Shown: positions 6,930 to 14,405 of the stretch, piece by piece
Layout of the letters: each line of letters starts with the position of its first letter
Numbering within the stretch: position 1 is the stretch's first letter
Source of the DNA: Anaerolineae bacterium
GTDB taxonomy: Bacteria; Chloroflexota; Anaerolineae; B4-G1; DUEL01
DNA length: 23,391 nt
Direction of reading: 5' to 3'
Assembly (NCBI GenBank): GCA_029932895.1
Contig: JAOZPF010000003.1
Coordinates: 10,688 to 34,078 of the forward strand
Notes under the pieces: model-generated
What the model was told of the DNA's origin: nothing
Database searches by the model: none
What the model saw: the letters and a program-made list of their open reading frames with translations, nothing else
Made by a program: the position numbers and the translations under genes

Positions 6930-7711
6930 CCCTCCCCCCGCTGTACGGCAATGATCTCGCTGATGATGCTGACGGCAATCTCGCGCGGGGTCTCGGCCCC
7001 GATGTCGAGGCCGATGGGGGTGTGGACCCGCGCCAGGAATGACTCGGCAACCCCTGCCTCGCGCGCGCGGCGGAAGGTGACGCTGGTGCGGCGGCGACTG
7101 CCGAGGAGGCCCACGTAGGCCACTGGACGGTCGGCCAGCACTGCCAAGGCTCGGTCATCCAGTGTGTGGTGGGGTGTGACCATTACCACAAAGGTCTGCT
7201 CGTCGAGGGGGAACGACGCCACCTGCTCAGCCAGGTCGCCAACCAGCAGCGTCTCGGCCCCGGGGAAACGCTGTGGGGTGACCATCTCGGGCCGCTCGTC
7301 GACGACTACGACGCGGTAGCCAAGAAATGCGCCCAGCTCCGCCACCGCCTGCCCGATGTGCCCCCCGCCCAGGATGAGCAGGGTGGCCCGGCGGGGTAAG
7401 ACCTCGATAAAGATGCGCATGTCGCCGCCGCAGACGCCGGGGTCGCCCTGCGCCTCGTCCTGCAAGCGGTAGGCCACCTCCCGGGAGCGGCCCGCGGCGA
7501 TGGCGGCCTTGGCCTCCTCGATCACGCGCGATTCCACGCCCCCGCCGCCGACGGTGCCCACCGCGCTTCCGTCAGCCAGGACCAGCATCTTGGCCCCTAC
7601 TCCCCGCGGCGTGGAGCCCCCGGCCTCGATCACCGTGGCGACTGCCGCGGCCTTGCCCTCGCGCACCGCCGCCAGGATCGCTTCGTATACTTTTTCCAGC
7701 TCCTCGCTCAT
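6926..7711 (-). CDS. XdhC/CoxI family protein (molybdenum-hydroxylase maturation factor)
   Basis: XdhC-family proteins bind molybdenum cofactor, promote its sulfuration and insert it into xanthine dehydrogenase or CO dehydrogenase-type hydroxylases. The 261-residue protein has the N-terminal XdhC_CoxI domain with GGSTPRGVGAKM (31-42), GTVGGGGVE (52-60) and the conserved CGGDMRIFIEV (94-104). It also has a C-terminal Rossmann domain, LLILGGGHIGQAVAELG (111-127) and VVVDER, ending with the family signature HTPIGLDIGAETPREIAVSI. I chose the ATG at 7711, preceded by AAGGGGCAGG; the open frame extends 84 codons upstream but only over the preceding gene. It starts 14 bp after the DUF2142-like gene and overlaps the MFS gene. 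No molybdenum hydroxylase subunit is in the window, which is unusual for this family. Confidence 0.92.
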   Translation of the reverse strand: MSEELEKVYEAILAAVREGKAAAVATVIEAGGSTPRGVGAKMLVLADGSAVGTVGGGGVESRVIEEAKAAIAAGRSREVAYRLQDEAQGDPGVCGGDMRIFIEVLPRRATLLILGGGHIGQAVAELGAFLGYRVVVVDERPEMVTPQRFPGAETLLVGDLAEQVASFPLDEQTFVVMVTPHHTLDDRALAVLADRPVAYVGLLGSRRRTSVTFRRAREAGVAESFLARVHTPIGLDIGAETPREIAVSIISEIIAVQRGEG

Positions 7712-7725
7712 ATCCTGCCCCTTGC

Positions 7726-9180
7726 CTACCCGCCCAGGATGGGGATGATGACTCCCCAGAGGGCATATAGGTCCAGCGTCACCAGCCCAGCTCCCAGCGT
7801 CACCATCGCCACCGCCCGGCCCCAGCGCGGCAGGAGCGCCGCTAGGCCCAGGAGCGCCGCCAGGCCCAAGGCCGTCCCGGCAGGGATGAGCGGCAGGCTG
7901 GAGCGGACCAGCCCCCAGGCCACCAGCAACGCGCCACTCCCTGCCATCGCCACCGCCGCCCAACGGACCGCGCGTGCGGAGAGGAGGTATTCCAACCCCA
8001 GGGCCGCCCCCAAGGCCAGGGGAATCAGGGCCGGGAAAAGGTACCGTCCCTGGTGCTGTACAAAGGTCACGTTGTATCCCAGGTAGACGAGTAGCGCCAG
8101 CGCCACTGTGACAGCCAGCAGCACCACACTATCTGCCTGGGAGTGAGTCAGGCGGGGACGCTTTCGATCCAGGAGCCAGCCCAGGAAGCCCGCCGCCAGC
8201 AATGCGCTAAAGAGGAGCAAGGCCAGGTAGATCGCGCCCTGGAACGGCACCGTCATCCAGCCGAACTGACCCCAAAAGCTCTGGAAAGTGGTGCGGACGA
8301 GGCGAACCGCCAGACCTGCCCAGCCGAACTCGGCCAGCCACTCGGCGGTGCGGGGTTGACCAACCACCACGCTGTTGTGGCGCGCCAGGCCAAGAGGGTC
8401 CGCCCAGCCGTAGGTGGCGATATTGCGGGCCAGCCACGTGCCAGCCACGAGCGCCGCTGCCAGGAACACCCATCCCGCCTGCGTTGCCACTTGCTTCCAT
8501 TCGCCTCCCGTCCGCCGCATCCGCAACCAGAGCGCCAGCAGCGTCACGGGGAGCAGTAGGTATGCGGTCGTCTTGGTCAGCACCGCCAGGCCCAGCGTCA
8601 GCCCCAGCCCAATGAGGTACTGGCGGCCCTTCCCGGCGGTCACGTAGCGGACCAGCATCCACAGCGTCGCCCCGACGAACAGCTCGGCCAGCCCATCATT
8701 CTCGATCCCTGCCATCATCGTCAGGTGTTGGGGGAGGAAGGCGATAAGGGCTGTCGTCAGCAGCGCCAGTGAGGGACGGCCGGGAAAGAGGTCGCGCACC
8801 AGCCCGTAGGCCACGATCAGCAGCGGCAGGCCGATGGCGACGGAAAAGAGGCGCAGGGCCAGAGGCGCGCCGTCAAAGAGGAGATAGACTGGTGCGGCTA
8901 GCAGGTAGTAGAGAGGTGGCTGGTGATCCTCATAGGTGAGCGGAGCGATGGGCAGTTCGGGCGGAAAGTTGCGCTCCACCCGTTCCCAGATAGCAGCTTG
9001 GTCATAGTCCCCCATCTCCATCACTGGCAGGGCCCCGTTCTCGGCGAGAGCGCGGATATAGTTATAGTGCGCTGGCTCGTCCGGCACCTGCCAGGGCGGG
9101 GTGTACACCGCGTAGAGCGTGCCCAGGATCACATAGGCCAGAAGGATCAAGGCCAAAAGAGGTCGGGAGTTATTGTTCAT
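7726..9180 (-). CDS. DUF2142/GT-C-like polytopic membrane glycosyltransferase
   Basis: The 484-residue protein has roughly 11-12 membrane segments and the layout of GT-C transferases that use polyprenyl-phosphate sugars at the outer face of the membrane. After TM1 comes the acidic pair in PPWQVPDEPAHYNYIRAL (Asp34-Glu35), then a second periplasmic motif YEDHQPPLYYLLAAP, both typical of DUF2142 and related PMT_2/ArnT-like proteins. TKTTAY, in a short loop, and the late YNVTFVQHQGRYLFPALIPL also recur in the family. Donor and acceptor cannot be inferred. The ATG at 9180 has a weak ribosome site (CCGGGG). It lies 54 bp after the CPBP protease gene with its own promoter in the gap, and XdhC follows after 14 bp. 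Confidence 0.8.
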   Translation of the reverse strand: MNNNSRPLLALILLAYVILGTLYAVYTPPWQVPDEPAHYNYIRALAENGALPVMEMGDYDQAAIWERVERNFPPELPIAPLTYEDHQPPLYYLLAAPVYLLFDGAPLALRLFSVAIGLPLLIVAYGLVRDLFPGRPSLALLTTALIAFLPQHLTMMAGIENDGLAELFVGATLWMLVRYVTAGKGRQYLIGLGLTLGLAVLTKTTAYLLLPVTLLALWLRMRRTGGEWKQVATQAGWVFLAAALVAGTWLARNIATYGWADPLGLARHNSVVVGQPRTAEWLAEFGWAGLAVRLVRTTFQSFWGQFGWMTVPFQGAIYLALLLFSALLAAGFLGWLLDRKRPRLTHSQADSVVLLAVTVALALLVYLGYNVTFVQHQGRYLFPALIPLALGAALGLEYLLSARAVRWAAVAMAGSGALLVAWGLVRSSLPLIPAGTALGLAALLGLAALLPRWGRAVAMVTLGAGLVTLDLYALWGVIIPILGG

Positions 9181-9199
9181 TCCGTTTTCCCCGGAGGGT

Positions 9200-9227
9200 A
9201 TTGTACCCCCGCCGAGGAGATTGGCAA
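9200..9227 (-). promoter_or_regulatory. Predicted internal sigma-A promoter before the DUF2142-like gene
   Basis: Minus-strand TTGCCA (9222-9227, 5/6) and TACAAT (9200-9205, 5/6) are spaced by 16 bp. The start would be near 9193, with a leader of about 13 nt. GGGTA-CAA-TACCC around the -10 is a perfect short palindrome that could act as an operator. The promoter would separate transferase/XdhC/MFS from the zincin/GT39/CPBP genes. Confidence 0.62.
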
Positions 9228-9234
9228 GGGAAAC

Positions 9235-9861
9235 TCACCTCAGCCCCCCCGCGGCCAGGAATGAGGTGAACGAGGCCAGGAACCAGTGAATGAGAAACGG
9301 GTAGAGTGAGGAGCGGGTGCGCCAGGCGACGTAACCAAAGGCCGTCCCGCCAAAAATGCAGCTCAGTGTCTCCAGCTCCGGCTTGCCTATATGGGCCATA
9401 GTGAATGGAACTGCCTGTAGCAGCAGGGCTATCGGCCCGACGGCGCGGTAGAGGGCAAAGAGGAGAAAGCCGCGGAAAAAGAACTCCCAGCCAAACAGTT
9501 CAACGCCGTCGGCGATCCAGCCGGGGAGGACGCCGGAGGCGGCATGGCCGTAATAGTTCCGAAAATCAGCGCCGCGGGCGACAAAGAGCATCACCACCGC
9601 CATCAGCGCCCACCCGCCCAGCGTCAGCGCTAGGCCGGCTCTCCAATCCCCAAGCTGTAGCCCGTAGCGGGCCGGGGATTCACGAAAGAGTAACAGGATG
9701 ACGAACAGTGGAACGACCAGATAGAGCAAGGTGCGCGAGAGCAGCGAATTGCCCCAGAGGACGTGATACCCGTCCACCACCAACAGCAGCGTGGTGACGA
9801 CCACCACTGTGACGGCCCGCCAGTCCGTTTGTTTTGTGGTTTTTGTCAGTAACTCAGCCAT
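9235..9861 (-). CDS. CPBP (CAAX/Abi-type) intramembrane metalloprotease-like protein
   Basis: CPBP proteins are membrane-embedded glutamate/metal proteases related to Rce1; bacterial members process or sort membrane proteins or confer bacteriocin self-immunity. This one has 208 residues with about 6 hydrophobic segments. Motif 1 is GWEFFFRGFLLF (124-135), a variant of the usual EExxxR in which only Glu126 and Arg130 remain. Motif 2 is FTMAHIGKPE (His157) and motif 3 is IHWF (His192). The start is the ATG at 9861, with GAGGGGAA 8 nt upstream; it overlaps the end of the GT39 gene by 16 bp, so translation is probably coupled. The longer open frame upstream is only overlap. With one glutamate of the first motif missing, activity is not certain. 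Confidence 0.82.
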   Translation of the reverse strand: MAELLTKTTKQTDWRAVTVVVVTTLLLVVDGYHVLWGNSLLSRTLLYLVVPLFVILLLFRESPARYGLQLGDWRAGLALTLGGWALMAVVMLFVARGADFRNYYGHAASGVLPGWIADGVELFGWEFFFRGFLLFALYRAVGPIALLLQAVPFTMAHIGKPELETLSCIFGGTAFGYVAWRTRSSLYPFLIHWFLASFTSFLAAGGLR

Positions 9862-11321
9862 ATATGGTTCCCCTCTGGTCCCACTAGTGCCCGCAACACG
9901 TCCCAATCTCGCGCCAGCTCCCAGCCCCAGTTGACCAGCAACAACAGCACCAGCAGGAGAGCGAGAGCCTTTTGCCAGCGCGTCGCCCGCCGCCAGGGGT
10001 GGTCGCACAGCGCATAGGCAGCCAGGACAGCCAGGAGGGGCAGGAGCGGCACGTGGAAACGGTCCTCAGCCAGGATTAGCATGTGGATGCCCACATAGTA
10101 GATAATCAGCAGGGCGGCCAAGGCGCTCTCGCGCCGGGGACGGGCAAGCGCCAACCCTGCCAGCCCCGCCGGGGCGACGAACACAAAGGGCAGACACAGG
10201 AGCAGCAGCGCGCCGACCACCAGTTCCCCTCGCCAGTGGCCAAAAAAGTCATTGCTGTAAAAGTAGAGCAGGGCGCGCTTGTCCAACCCCCAGAAGTAGC
10301 CGAGCTTGCGCACCATCAGATAGGGCACCCGGAGCGGGTCGGCCCGGACATAGGTCCAGAACAGTTCCATCCCCCGCCGGTTCCGCTCCCCATCGTCGAG
10401 GATGGGGAAAAGCTCGAAAGAGATGTCGGCATTGAAGGTGCCGGTGGACTGGGGGTGGTATCCCTCGTGGAGGTCATAGCCCAGGGAGGATTCGATAAAG
10501 GTGAACTCGCCGTGCAGGAGTGTGTTGCGCACCGACCAGGGGACGGTGACGACCAGGAAGCAGAGGATGAGCATCGCGCCGCGCTGGAGACCGGCGCGGC
10601 GCGGCCGGGCGATGGCCCAACCCCATAGGGCGACTAGGGGGACGAAAGCGGAGACGACTGAGCGGGCGAGCGCGGTGAATCCCAAGAGGAATCCGGCGAG
10701 AGCCCAATCTCGCATCCGCCCCCGCTTTCCTGCCGCCAGCACAGCCCACAGGGAGAGAGCCAGCAAGGGGGTGTAGAGATTCTCCGTCGCCAGGGCGAGG
10801 GGATAGAGGAGCAGCAACGGGTAGGCCGCCATCGCCGCCGCGCCCCAGCGGGAGGCCCGTTCCGAAAAGCCCAGTTGCCGCCCCAGGAGAGCTGTGAGGG
10901 GAACCAGCGTCGCGCCCAACACTGCCTGGACCAGCCGGGCGGCGAAAAAGCGCCGGGGCCCGGTCCCGGCGACCGCATAGACGAGGGCCAGAAAAGCCGG
11001 GTAGAGAGGGGGGCGGAAGCTGGTGAGGATTCCGCGCGGGTCATAGTCCGGCGGCACCTCCATATCGAGACCGTAGTAGTGGATATAGCGCTGCACCAAC
11101 GCCAGGTCCTCCTCGGCATACCAGCGATAGCCATTGCCGGCGACGATGGAGCGGGCCAGCATATCGTACTGGAACATATCGTCCAGCCCGATCGGCAGAT
11201 CGGCGGTGGCGATGACCACGGTCAGCCGCAGGGCCAGAGCCAAGAGAAAGAGCAGGGCGATCGCTCGCCGGCCTGTGAAAGAGCGACTTTCTGACCGATT
11301 TCTGGTGTGCAAAATCGTCAC
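9846..11321 (-). CDS. GT39/ArnT-like membrane glycosyltransferase
   Basis: This 491-residue polytopic protein is a PMT_2/ArnT-like GT-C transferase. After the first membrane segment (21-40) comes DLPIGLDDMFQYDMLARSI with Asp47-Asp48, the expected catalytic or metal-binding acidic pair, then SFRPPLYPAFLALVY, equivalent to the RpPxYP motif. ATENLYTPLLALSLW and TALARSVVS match helices and loops conserved in the family. PWSVRNTLLHGEFTFI is the typical WxxRN segment opening the large periplasmic domain. Such enzymes transfer sugars from undecaprenyl-phosphate carriers to lipids, glycans or proteins; the acceptor is unknown. The start is GTG at 11321 with AGGAGGCAG upstream. It follows the zincin gene by 10 bp and overlaps the CPBP gene by 16 bp. 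Confidence 0.85.
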   Translation of the reverse strand: MTILHTRNRSESRSFTGRRAIALLFLLALALRLTVVIATADLPIGLDDMFQYDMLARSIVAGNGYRWYAEEDLALVQRYIHYYGLDMEVPPDYDPRGILTSFRPPLYPAFLALVYAVAGTGPRRFFAARLVQAVLGATLVPLTALLGRQLGFSERASRWGAAAMAAYPLLLLYPLALATENLYTPLLALSLWAVLAAGKRGRMRDWALAGFLLGFTALARSVVSAFVPLVALWGWAIARPRRAGLQRGAMLILCFLVVTVPWSVRNTLLHGEFTFIESSLGYDLHEGYHPQSTGTFNADISFELFPILDDGERNRRGMELFWTYVRADPLRVPYLMVRKLGYFWGLDKRALLYFYSNDFFGHWRGELVVGALLLLCLPFVFVAPAGLAGLALARPRRESALAALLIIYYVGIHMLILAEDRFHVPLLPLLAVLAAYALCDHPWRRATRWQKALALLLVLLLLVNWGWELARDWDVLRALVGPEGNHIWLSY

Positions 11322-11331
11322 CTGCCTCCTG

Positions 11332-11694
11332 TCAGTAGGCCCCGATCTCGCGCAGCCGGTCGTCGTCTATCCCAAAATGGTGCGCCAGTTCGTGCCGCAC
11401 CACGTGCCTGACCATTGCCCGTACCTCCTCCCAGGTGCGGCAGCGCATCAGGATCGGCTGGCGGTAGATGCTGATCTTGTCCGGCAGGACCAAGCTATAG
11501 TTATGAGTGCGCTTGGTCCGCGGGATGCCGTGGTAAAAGCCAAGGAGCTGGGAGCGATGGCGCACTTTGGCTAGGCGCATCGTCTCGGAGTCGGGCCAAT
11601 CCTCGATCACGACCTCGACGTTATCCGACTCGAGTTCCTCCGGGAGGTCGTCCCAGGCCTCGGCGACGAACTGCTCAAAGAGATCGCGGCCCAT
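11332..11694 (-). CDS. Minimal zincin-type metallopeptidase family protein (DUF1025-like)
   Basis: The 120-residue protein matches the small single-domain metallopeptidase family whose members carry a zincin motif near the C-terminus. HELAHHFGIDDDRL has His101, Glu102 and His105 of HExxH, followed by an acidic DDD (110-112) in place of a third histidine further on. An upstream strand IPRTKRTHNYSLVLPDKISIYRQPI matches the family's pattern of strands leading to the active helix. It is cytoplasmic, with no signal peptide. The natural substrate of the family is not established. The start is the ATG at 11694, which has no ribosome site but lies 9 nt after a perfect -10, suggesting a leaderless message. 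An open frame extends to 12156 but the extra 154 codons run through palindromic spacer and look non-coding. Confidence 0.88.
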   Translation of the reverse strand: MGRDLFEQFVAEAWDDLPEELESDNVEVVIEDWPDSETMRLAKVRHRSQLLGFYHGIPRTKRTHNYSLVLPDKISIYRQPILMRCRTWEEVRAMVRHVVRHELAHHFGIDDDRLREIGAY

Positions 11695-11703
11695 AACAGG
11701 CTT

Positions 11704-11732
11704 ATTATAGCAGCAAGTGCCTATCCTGGCAC
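11704..11732 (-). promoter_or_regulatory. Predicted promoter of the zincin/GT39/CPBP operon, near-leaderless
   Basis: A perfect TATAAT (11704-11709, minus strand) has GTGCCA 17 bp upstream (11727-11732). The -10 ends 9 nt before the ATG at 11694, so transcription would start within about 4 nt of the start codon. No ribosome site fits between them. Confidence 0.6.
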
Positions 11733-12443
11733 ATGGAGCTGGGCGAGAGCGCGTCCCACTCGCGCGACCTTTTGTCGGGGAACCGGTAGGATTATATTCA
11801 GCCGTGGTCGGCACATTTACAGGTCTCGGGGCGACTTCAGTTGGGCTTTGCGGGCTATTCCGGGCTCCATTCCCCGGTCTTTGCGGAGAGAACCCGGCTA
11901 AAGCCCCTGTTCCAAAGCTGGTGGTCTCCCCCTCGAGTGTTGGTGCTGCTCGCCCGTCCCGGCGGGCGCCAAACCGCCTGACCAAGAGCCTATCCGAAAA
12001 ATGCTCATGGTGCGCGTTTGAGCGCGCCTTCTCGGCACTGAAGCGCCCGCTACTAACCGTCCCCCTGGCTTTCCGGACGGGCTCCAAGCCAGCAAAGCCC
12101 CCTTCGGGGGTAGAGTTTCGGCCTGCAGGGCTTTGCTTGTGAGCCCGGACGTTCACGTCCGGGCGGGTTTGGCCTCTGACCGTGCCCCCCTACCTGAGGC
12201 GCGGTAGGGGCAGGTCTTGCACCTGCCCCGGCAGGGCAACCGCGAGGGTTGCCCCTACCTGTGGGTGGTAAAGATCACTGGGCCGCGCTTGCGCTGGGCA
12301 GATAGGCTCCGGAGGGAGGGATTGTCGGAACAATTTGTCAACTCGCAACGCGTCCGGGCAAAGCCGTGGCCCATAGATGGTATCGTGGGCAAAAGTTTCC
12401 GGTAGCTAGAGCAGGGAGGGCAGACGAGGCTAGCATTTCCCAC
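11733..12443. other. Gene-free, palindrome-rich spacer
   Basis: About 700 bp between the divergent zincin and dnaG promoters hold no convincing gene. Open frames here on both strands have no ribosome sites and read through palindromes. Besides the hairpin cluster at 12143-12255, there is GAGCCTATCCGAAAAAT at 11985-12001, which looks like an insertion-sequence end, and several stretches of the kind dispersed in Chloroflexota genomes (AAAGCCC repeated at 12095 and, inverted, at 12128). ATTGT-N4-ACAAT near 12321 is a small symmetrical site. I see no tRNA, small-RNA gene or intact element. Confidence 0.55.
12143..12255. repeat. Cluster of three perfect hairpins
   Basis: GCCCGGACG-TTCA-CGTCCGGGC (12143-12164) has a 9-bp stem. 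GGGGCAGGT-CTTGC-ACCTGCCCC (12207-12229) has a 9-bp stem. GGGCAACC-GCGAG-GGTTGCCC (12234-12254) has an 8-bp stem. The left arm of the second can instead pair with CCCCTACC-like sequence at 12186-12194 (GGTAGGGG at 12203-12210), so alternative folds exist. None is followed by a T-run, so they are not standard intrinsic terminators. Confidence 0.75.
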
Positions 12444-12472
12444 TTGCCTCCTGTCCCACTCTCGAGTACAAT
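12444..12472 (+). promoter_or_regulatory. Sigma-A promoter of dnaG-rpoD
   Basis: TTGCCT (12444-12449) and TACAAT (12467-12472) are spaced by the ideal 17 bp. Transcription would start near 12479, about 22 nt before the dnaG ATG. Both genes would come from this promoter, since rpoD overlaps dnaG. Confidence 0.7.
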
Positions 12473-12500
12473 ACCTGCGCACTTGGGCCGAGGCGGGGGA

Positions 12501-14405
12501 ATGAGCGTCGTTGACGAGATCAAACAGAGGCTAGACATCGTTGAGATTATCGGCGCATCCGTCCCGCTACAAAAAGCGGGACGTAATTACCGGGCGCTGT
12601 GTCCTTTTCACAACGAAAAGACCCCCTCCTTCTATGTCTTTCCCGATAGCCAGCGTTGGCATTGCTTTGGAGCCTGCGCCGAGGGCGGCGACCTCTTTTC
12701 CTTTGTGATGAAAAAAGAGGGATGGGATTTTCGTACCGCGCTGGAGGAACTGGCCCGCCGGGCTGGGGTGGAACTCAAACCACGCACCCCGGCCCAGGTC
12801 AAGGCGGAGGAGGAGGCCGATAGACTGCGGGCGGCGGTGGCGGAGGCGGTCCGCACCTATCACCATCTTCTCCTTCACGGGCCGGAGGCAGCCGCAGCCC
12901 GTGACTACTTGGCCCGTCGTGGCCTCTCTGCCGAGACTATTGAACGTTTCCAATTGGGCTATAGTCTCCCTGGCTGGGATAACCTTCGCGCGCGTCTCAC
13001 CGCTCAGGATTTCACCGTGGCGGAACTGGTCCGCGCTGGATTGCTGATCGAGCGGGAGGACGGCACCACCTACGACCGCTTCCGCGACCGGCTGATGATT
13101 CCGATCCGTGACGCCAGCGGGCGGCCCATCGCCTTTGGCGCGCGCACCCTCGACCCGGAAGGGACCCCCAAGTATATCAATTCCCCTCAATCCCCTCTCT
13201 TTGATAAAAGCCATACCCTCTTTGGCCTCGACCTGGCCCGCGAGGGAATCAGGCAGCAGGACCGGGTGGTCATTGTCGAGGGGTATATGGATGTGATGCA
13301 GGCCCACCAGGCCGGTTTCCGCAACGTCGTGGCCCAGATGGGCACCGCCCTCACCGAGGCTCAGGTGCGCCGGCTCAAGCGGATGACCCGCCGCTTTGTG
13401 CTGGCCCTCGACCCCGACGCCGCCGGGGTACAGGCAACGCTGCGAGGGTTGCAGGTGGCCCGCGAGACACTGGACCGGGAGTGGGAGCCGCTCTTTGACC
13501 CGCGCGGCCTGGTCGGCTTCGAGGGGCGGCTGGAGGCCGAGATCCGCATCCTCACCCTGCCCACCGGATATGACCCCGACGACCTGATCCGCAGCGACCC
13601 CGGCCGCTGGCGGGAGCTGGTCGAGGAGGCCGCCCCGGTGGTCGAGTTCTACCTGCAGATGCTGAGCGCCGATGCCGACCTGGATGACGCCAAGGAGCGG
13701 GCGCGGATCGTGGAATCGATGTTGCCTCTCCTGCGGGACGTGGCCGACCCGGTGGAGCGGGAAGCGTACGCTCAAAAGCTGGCCCGAACTGTGAACGTCG
13801 AGACACGCACGGTGCTGGACCGCCTCCGAGCGGCAGAGCGCAAGGCGGCGCGGCGGGCGGGCCCGCCCGCTGTGCCCGCCCAACAGGCCCGCTCGGCGCG
13901 GATGGATCTGGAGACGCACTGCCTGAGAACTATTCTGGCGCGAACGTGGCTGCTGTCACGGGTCAATCAGGAACTGGAAAAGCGCCACCTGTCACCCCTG
14001 CGGGCACAGGATTTCGAGGACGTGGCCCACCAGGCCATCTTCCAGGCCTGGCAGCAACTCCTCTCTGCGGCGGAGCCGCACCCCGACCAGTTGCGGGAGC
14101 TGCTGCCGGAGGAGGTGACCGAACACCTGGACCGGCTGCTGGAGGATATAGAGGATTTGGCCGAGGAGCAGTGGCTGAGAGAGGGGGTGCAGGCCGCGTT
14201 GCGGCTCCAGGAGCGGAACCTGCGACAGACCGTGGCCGAGTTGCGCGCGTTGCTGCAAGAGGCTGCCGATGCCGGGCAGTCGGAGGTATATGGCAAGGCT
14301 TTGCTGGAGGAGAATGCCCGCGTGATCCTGCAGGTTCAACAGGCCCTGTGGGATCGCAAGTGGAACGCAGTGGATAGCAGCCGGTATGGAGAAGAGGGGG
14401 AATGA
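12501..14405 (+). CDS. dnaG: DNA primase DnaG
   Basis: DnaG makes RNA primers for leading-strand start and Okazaki fragments, working with the replicative helicase. The 634-residue protein starts with the CHC2 zinc ribbon: CPFH (Cys34, His37) and CFGAC (Cys55, Cys59), with CxxxC rather than the more usual CxxC spacing. The RNA-polymerase and TOPRIM domains follow, with the primase motif GGRPIAFGARTLD-like SGRPIAFGAR (206-215), Glu260 in VVIVEGYMDV and the DPD pair (Asp304, Asp306) in LALDPDAAG. The C-terminal 200 residues form a variable helical region that should hold the helicase-interaction domain. I chose the ATG at 12501, preceded by GGCGGGGG; the frame is open 45 codons further but would run through the promoter. 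It overlaps rpoD by ATGA. Confidence 0.96.
   Translation: MSVVDEIKQRLDIVEIIGASVPLQKAGRNYRALCPFHNEKTPSFYVFPDSQRWHCFGACAEGGDLFSFVMKKEGWDFRTALEELARRAGVELKPRTPAQVKAEEEADRLRAAVAEAVRTYHHLLLHGPEAAAARDYLARRGLSAETIERFQLGYSLPGWDNLRARLTAQDFTVAELVRAGLLIEREDGTTYDRFRDRLMIPIRDASGRPIAFGARTLDPEGTPKYINSPQSPLFDKSHTLFGLDLAREGIRQQDRVVIVEGYMDVMQAHQAGFRNVVAQMGTALTEAQVRRLKRMTRRFVLALDPDAAGVQATLRGLQVARETLDREWEPLFDPRGLVGFEGRLEAEIRILTLPTGYDPDDLIRSDPGRWRELVEEAAPVVEFYLQMLSADADLDDAKERARIVESMLPLLRDVADPVEREAYAQKLARTVNVETRTVLDRLRAAERKAARRAGPPAVPAQQARSARMDLETHCLRTILARTWLLSRVNQELEKRHLSPLRAQDFEDVAHQAIFQAWQQLLSAAEPHPDQLRELLPEEVTEHLDRLLEDIEDLAEEQWLREGVQAALRLQERNLRQTVAELRALLQEAADAGQSEVYGKALLEENARVILQVQQALWDRKWNAVDSSRYGEEGE

Noticed and set aside
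5952..7118. 388-codon plus-strand open frame across the MFS and XdhC genes
   Set aside because: It crosses two well-supported genes in antisense, and its composition (Gln/Gly/Arg/His-rich) is typical of shadow frames.
7712..7963. N-terminal extension of the XdhC-family protein
   Set aside because: It overlaps the end of the DUF2142-like gene and reads as Gly/Pro-rich low-complexity sequence; the ATG at 7711 has a ribosome site.
9235..11694. Zincin/CPBP/GT-C cluster as a phage-defence or toxin-antitoxin system
   Set aside because: CPBP proteins are sometimes called Abi, but there is no nuclease, sensor or toxin partner, and the neighbours look envelope-related.
11695..12156. Upstream extension of the zincin gene to 12156
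   Set aside because: The extra 154 codons read through palindromes and the promoter, and the intact zincin family is already about 120 residues long.
12143..12255. Hairpins as intrinsic terminators or a CRISPR array
   Set aside because: No T-runs follow the stems, and the hairpins are unequal in sequence and spacing, so there is no direct repeat-spacer structure.
12366..12500. Upstream extension of dnaG
   Set aside because: It would place coding sequence over the TTGCCT-N17-TACAAT promoter. The ATG at 12501 opens the conserved DEIKQRLDIVEII start of DnaG.
12567..13919. 450-codon minus-strand open frame opposite dnaG
   Set aside because: Shadow of the dnaG coding pattern; no motif and no initiation signal.
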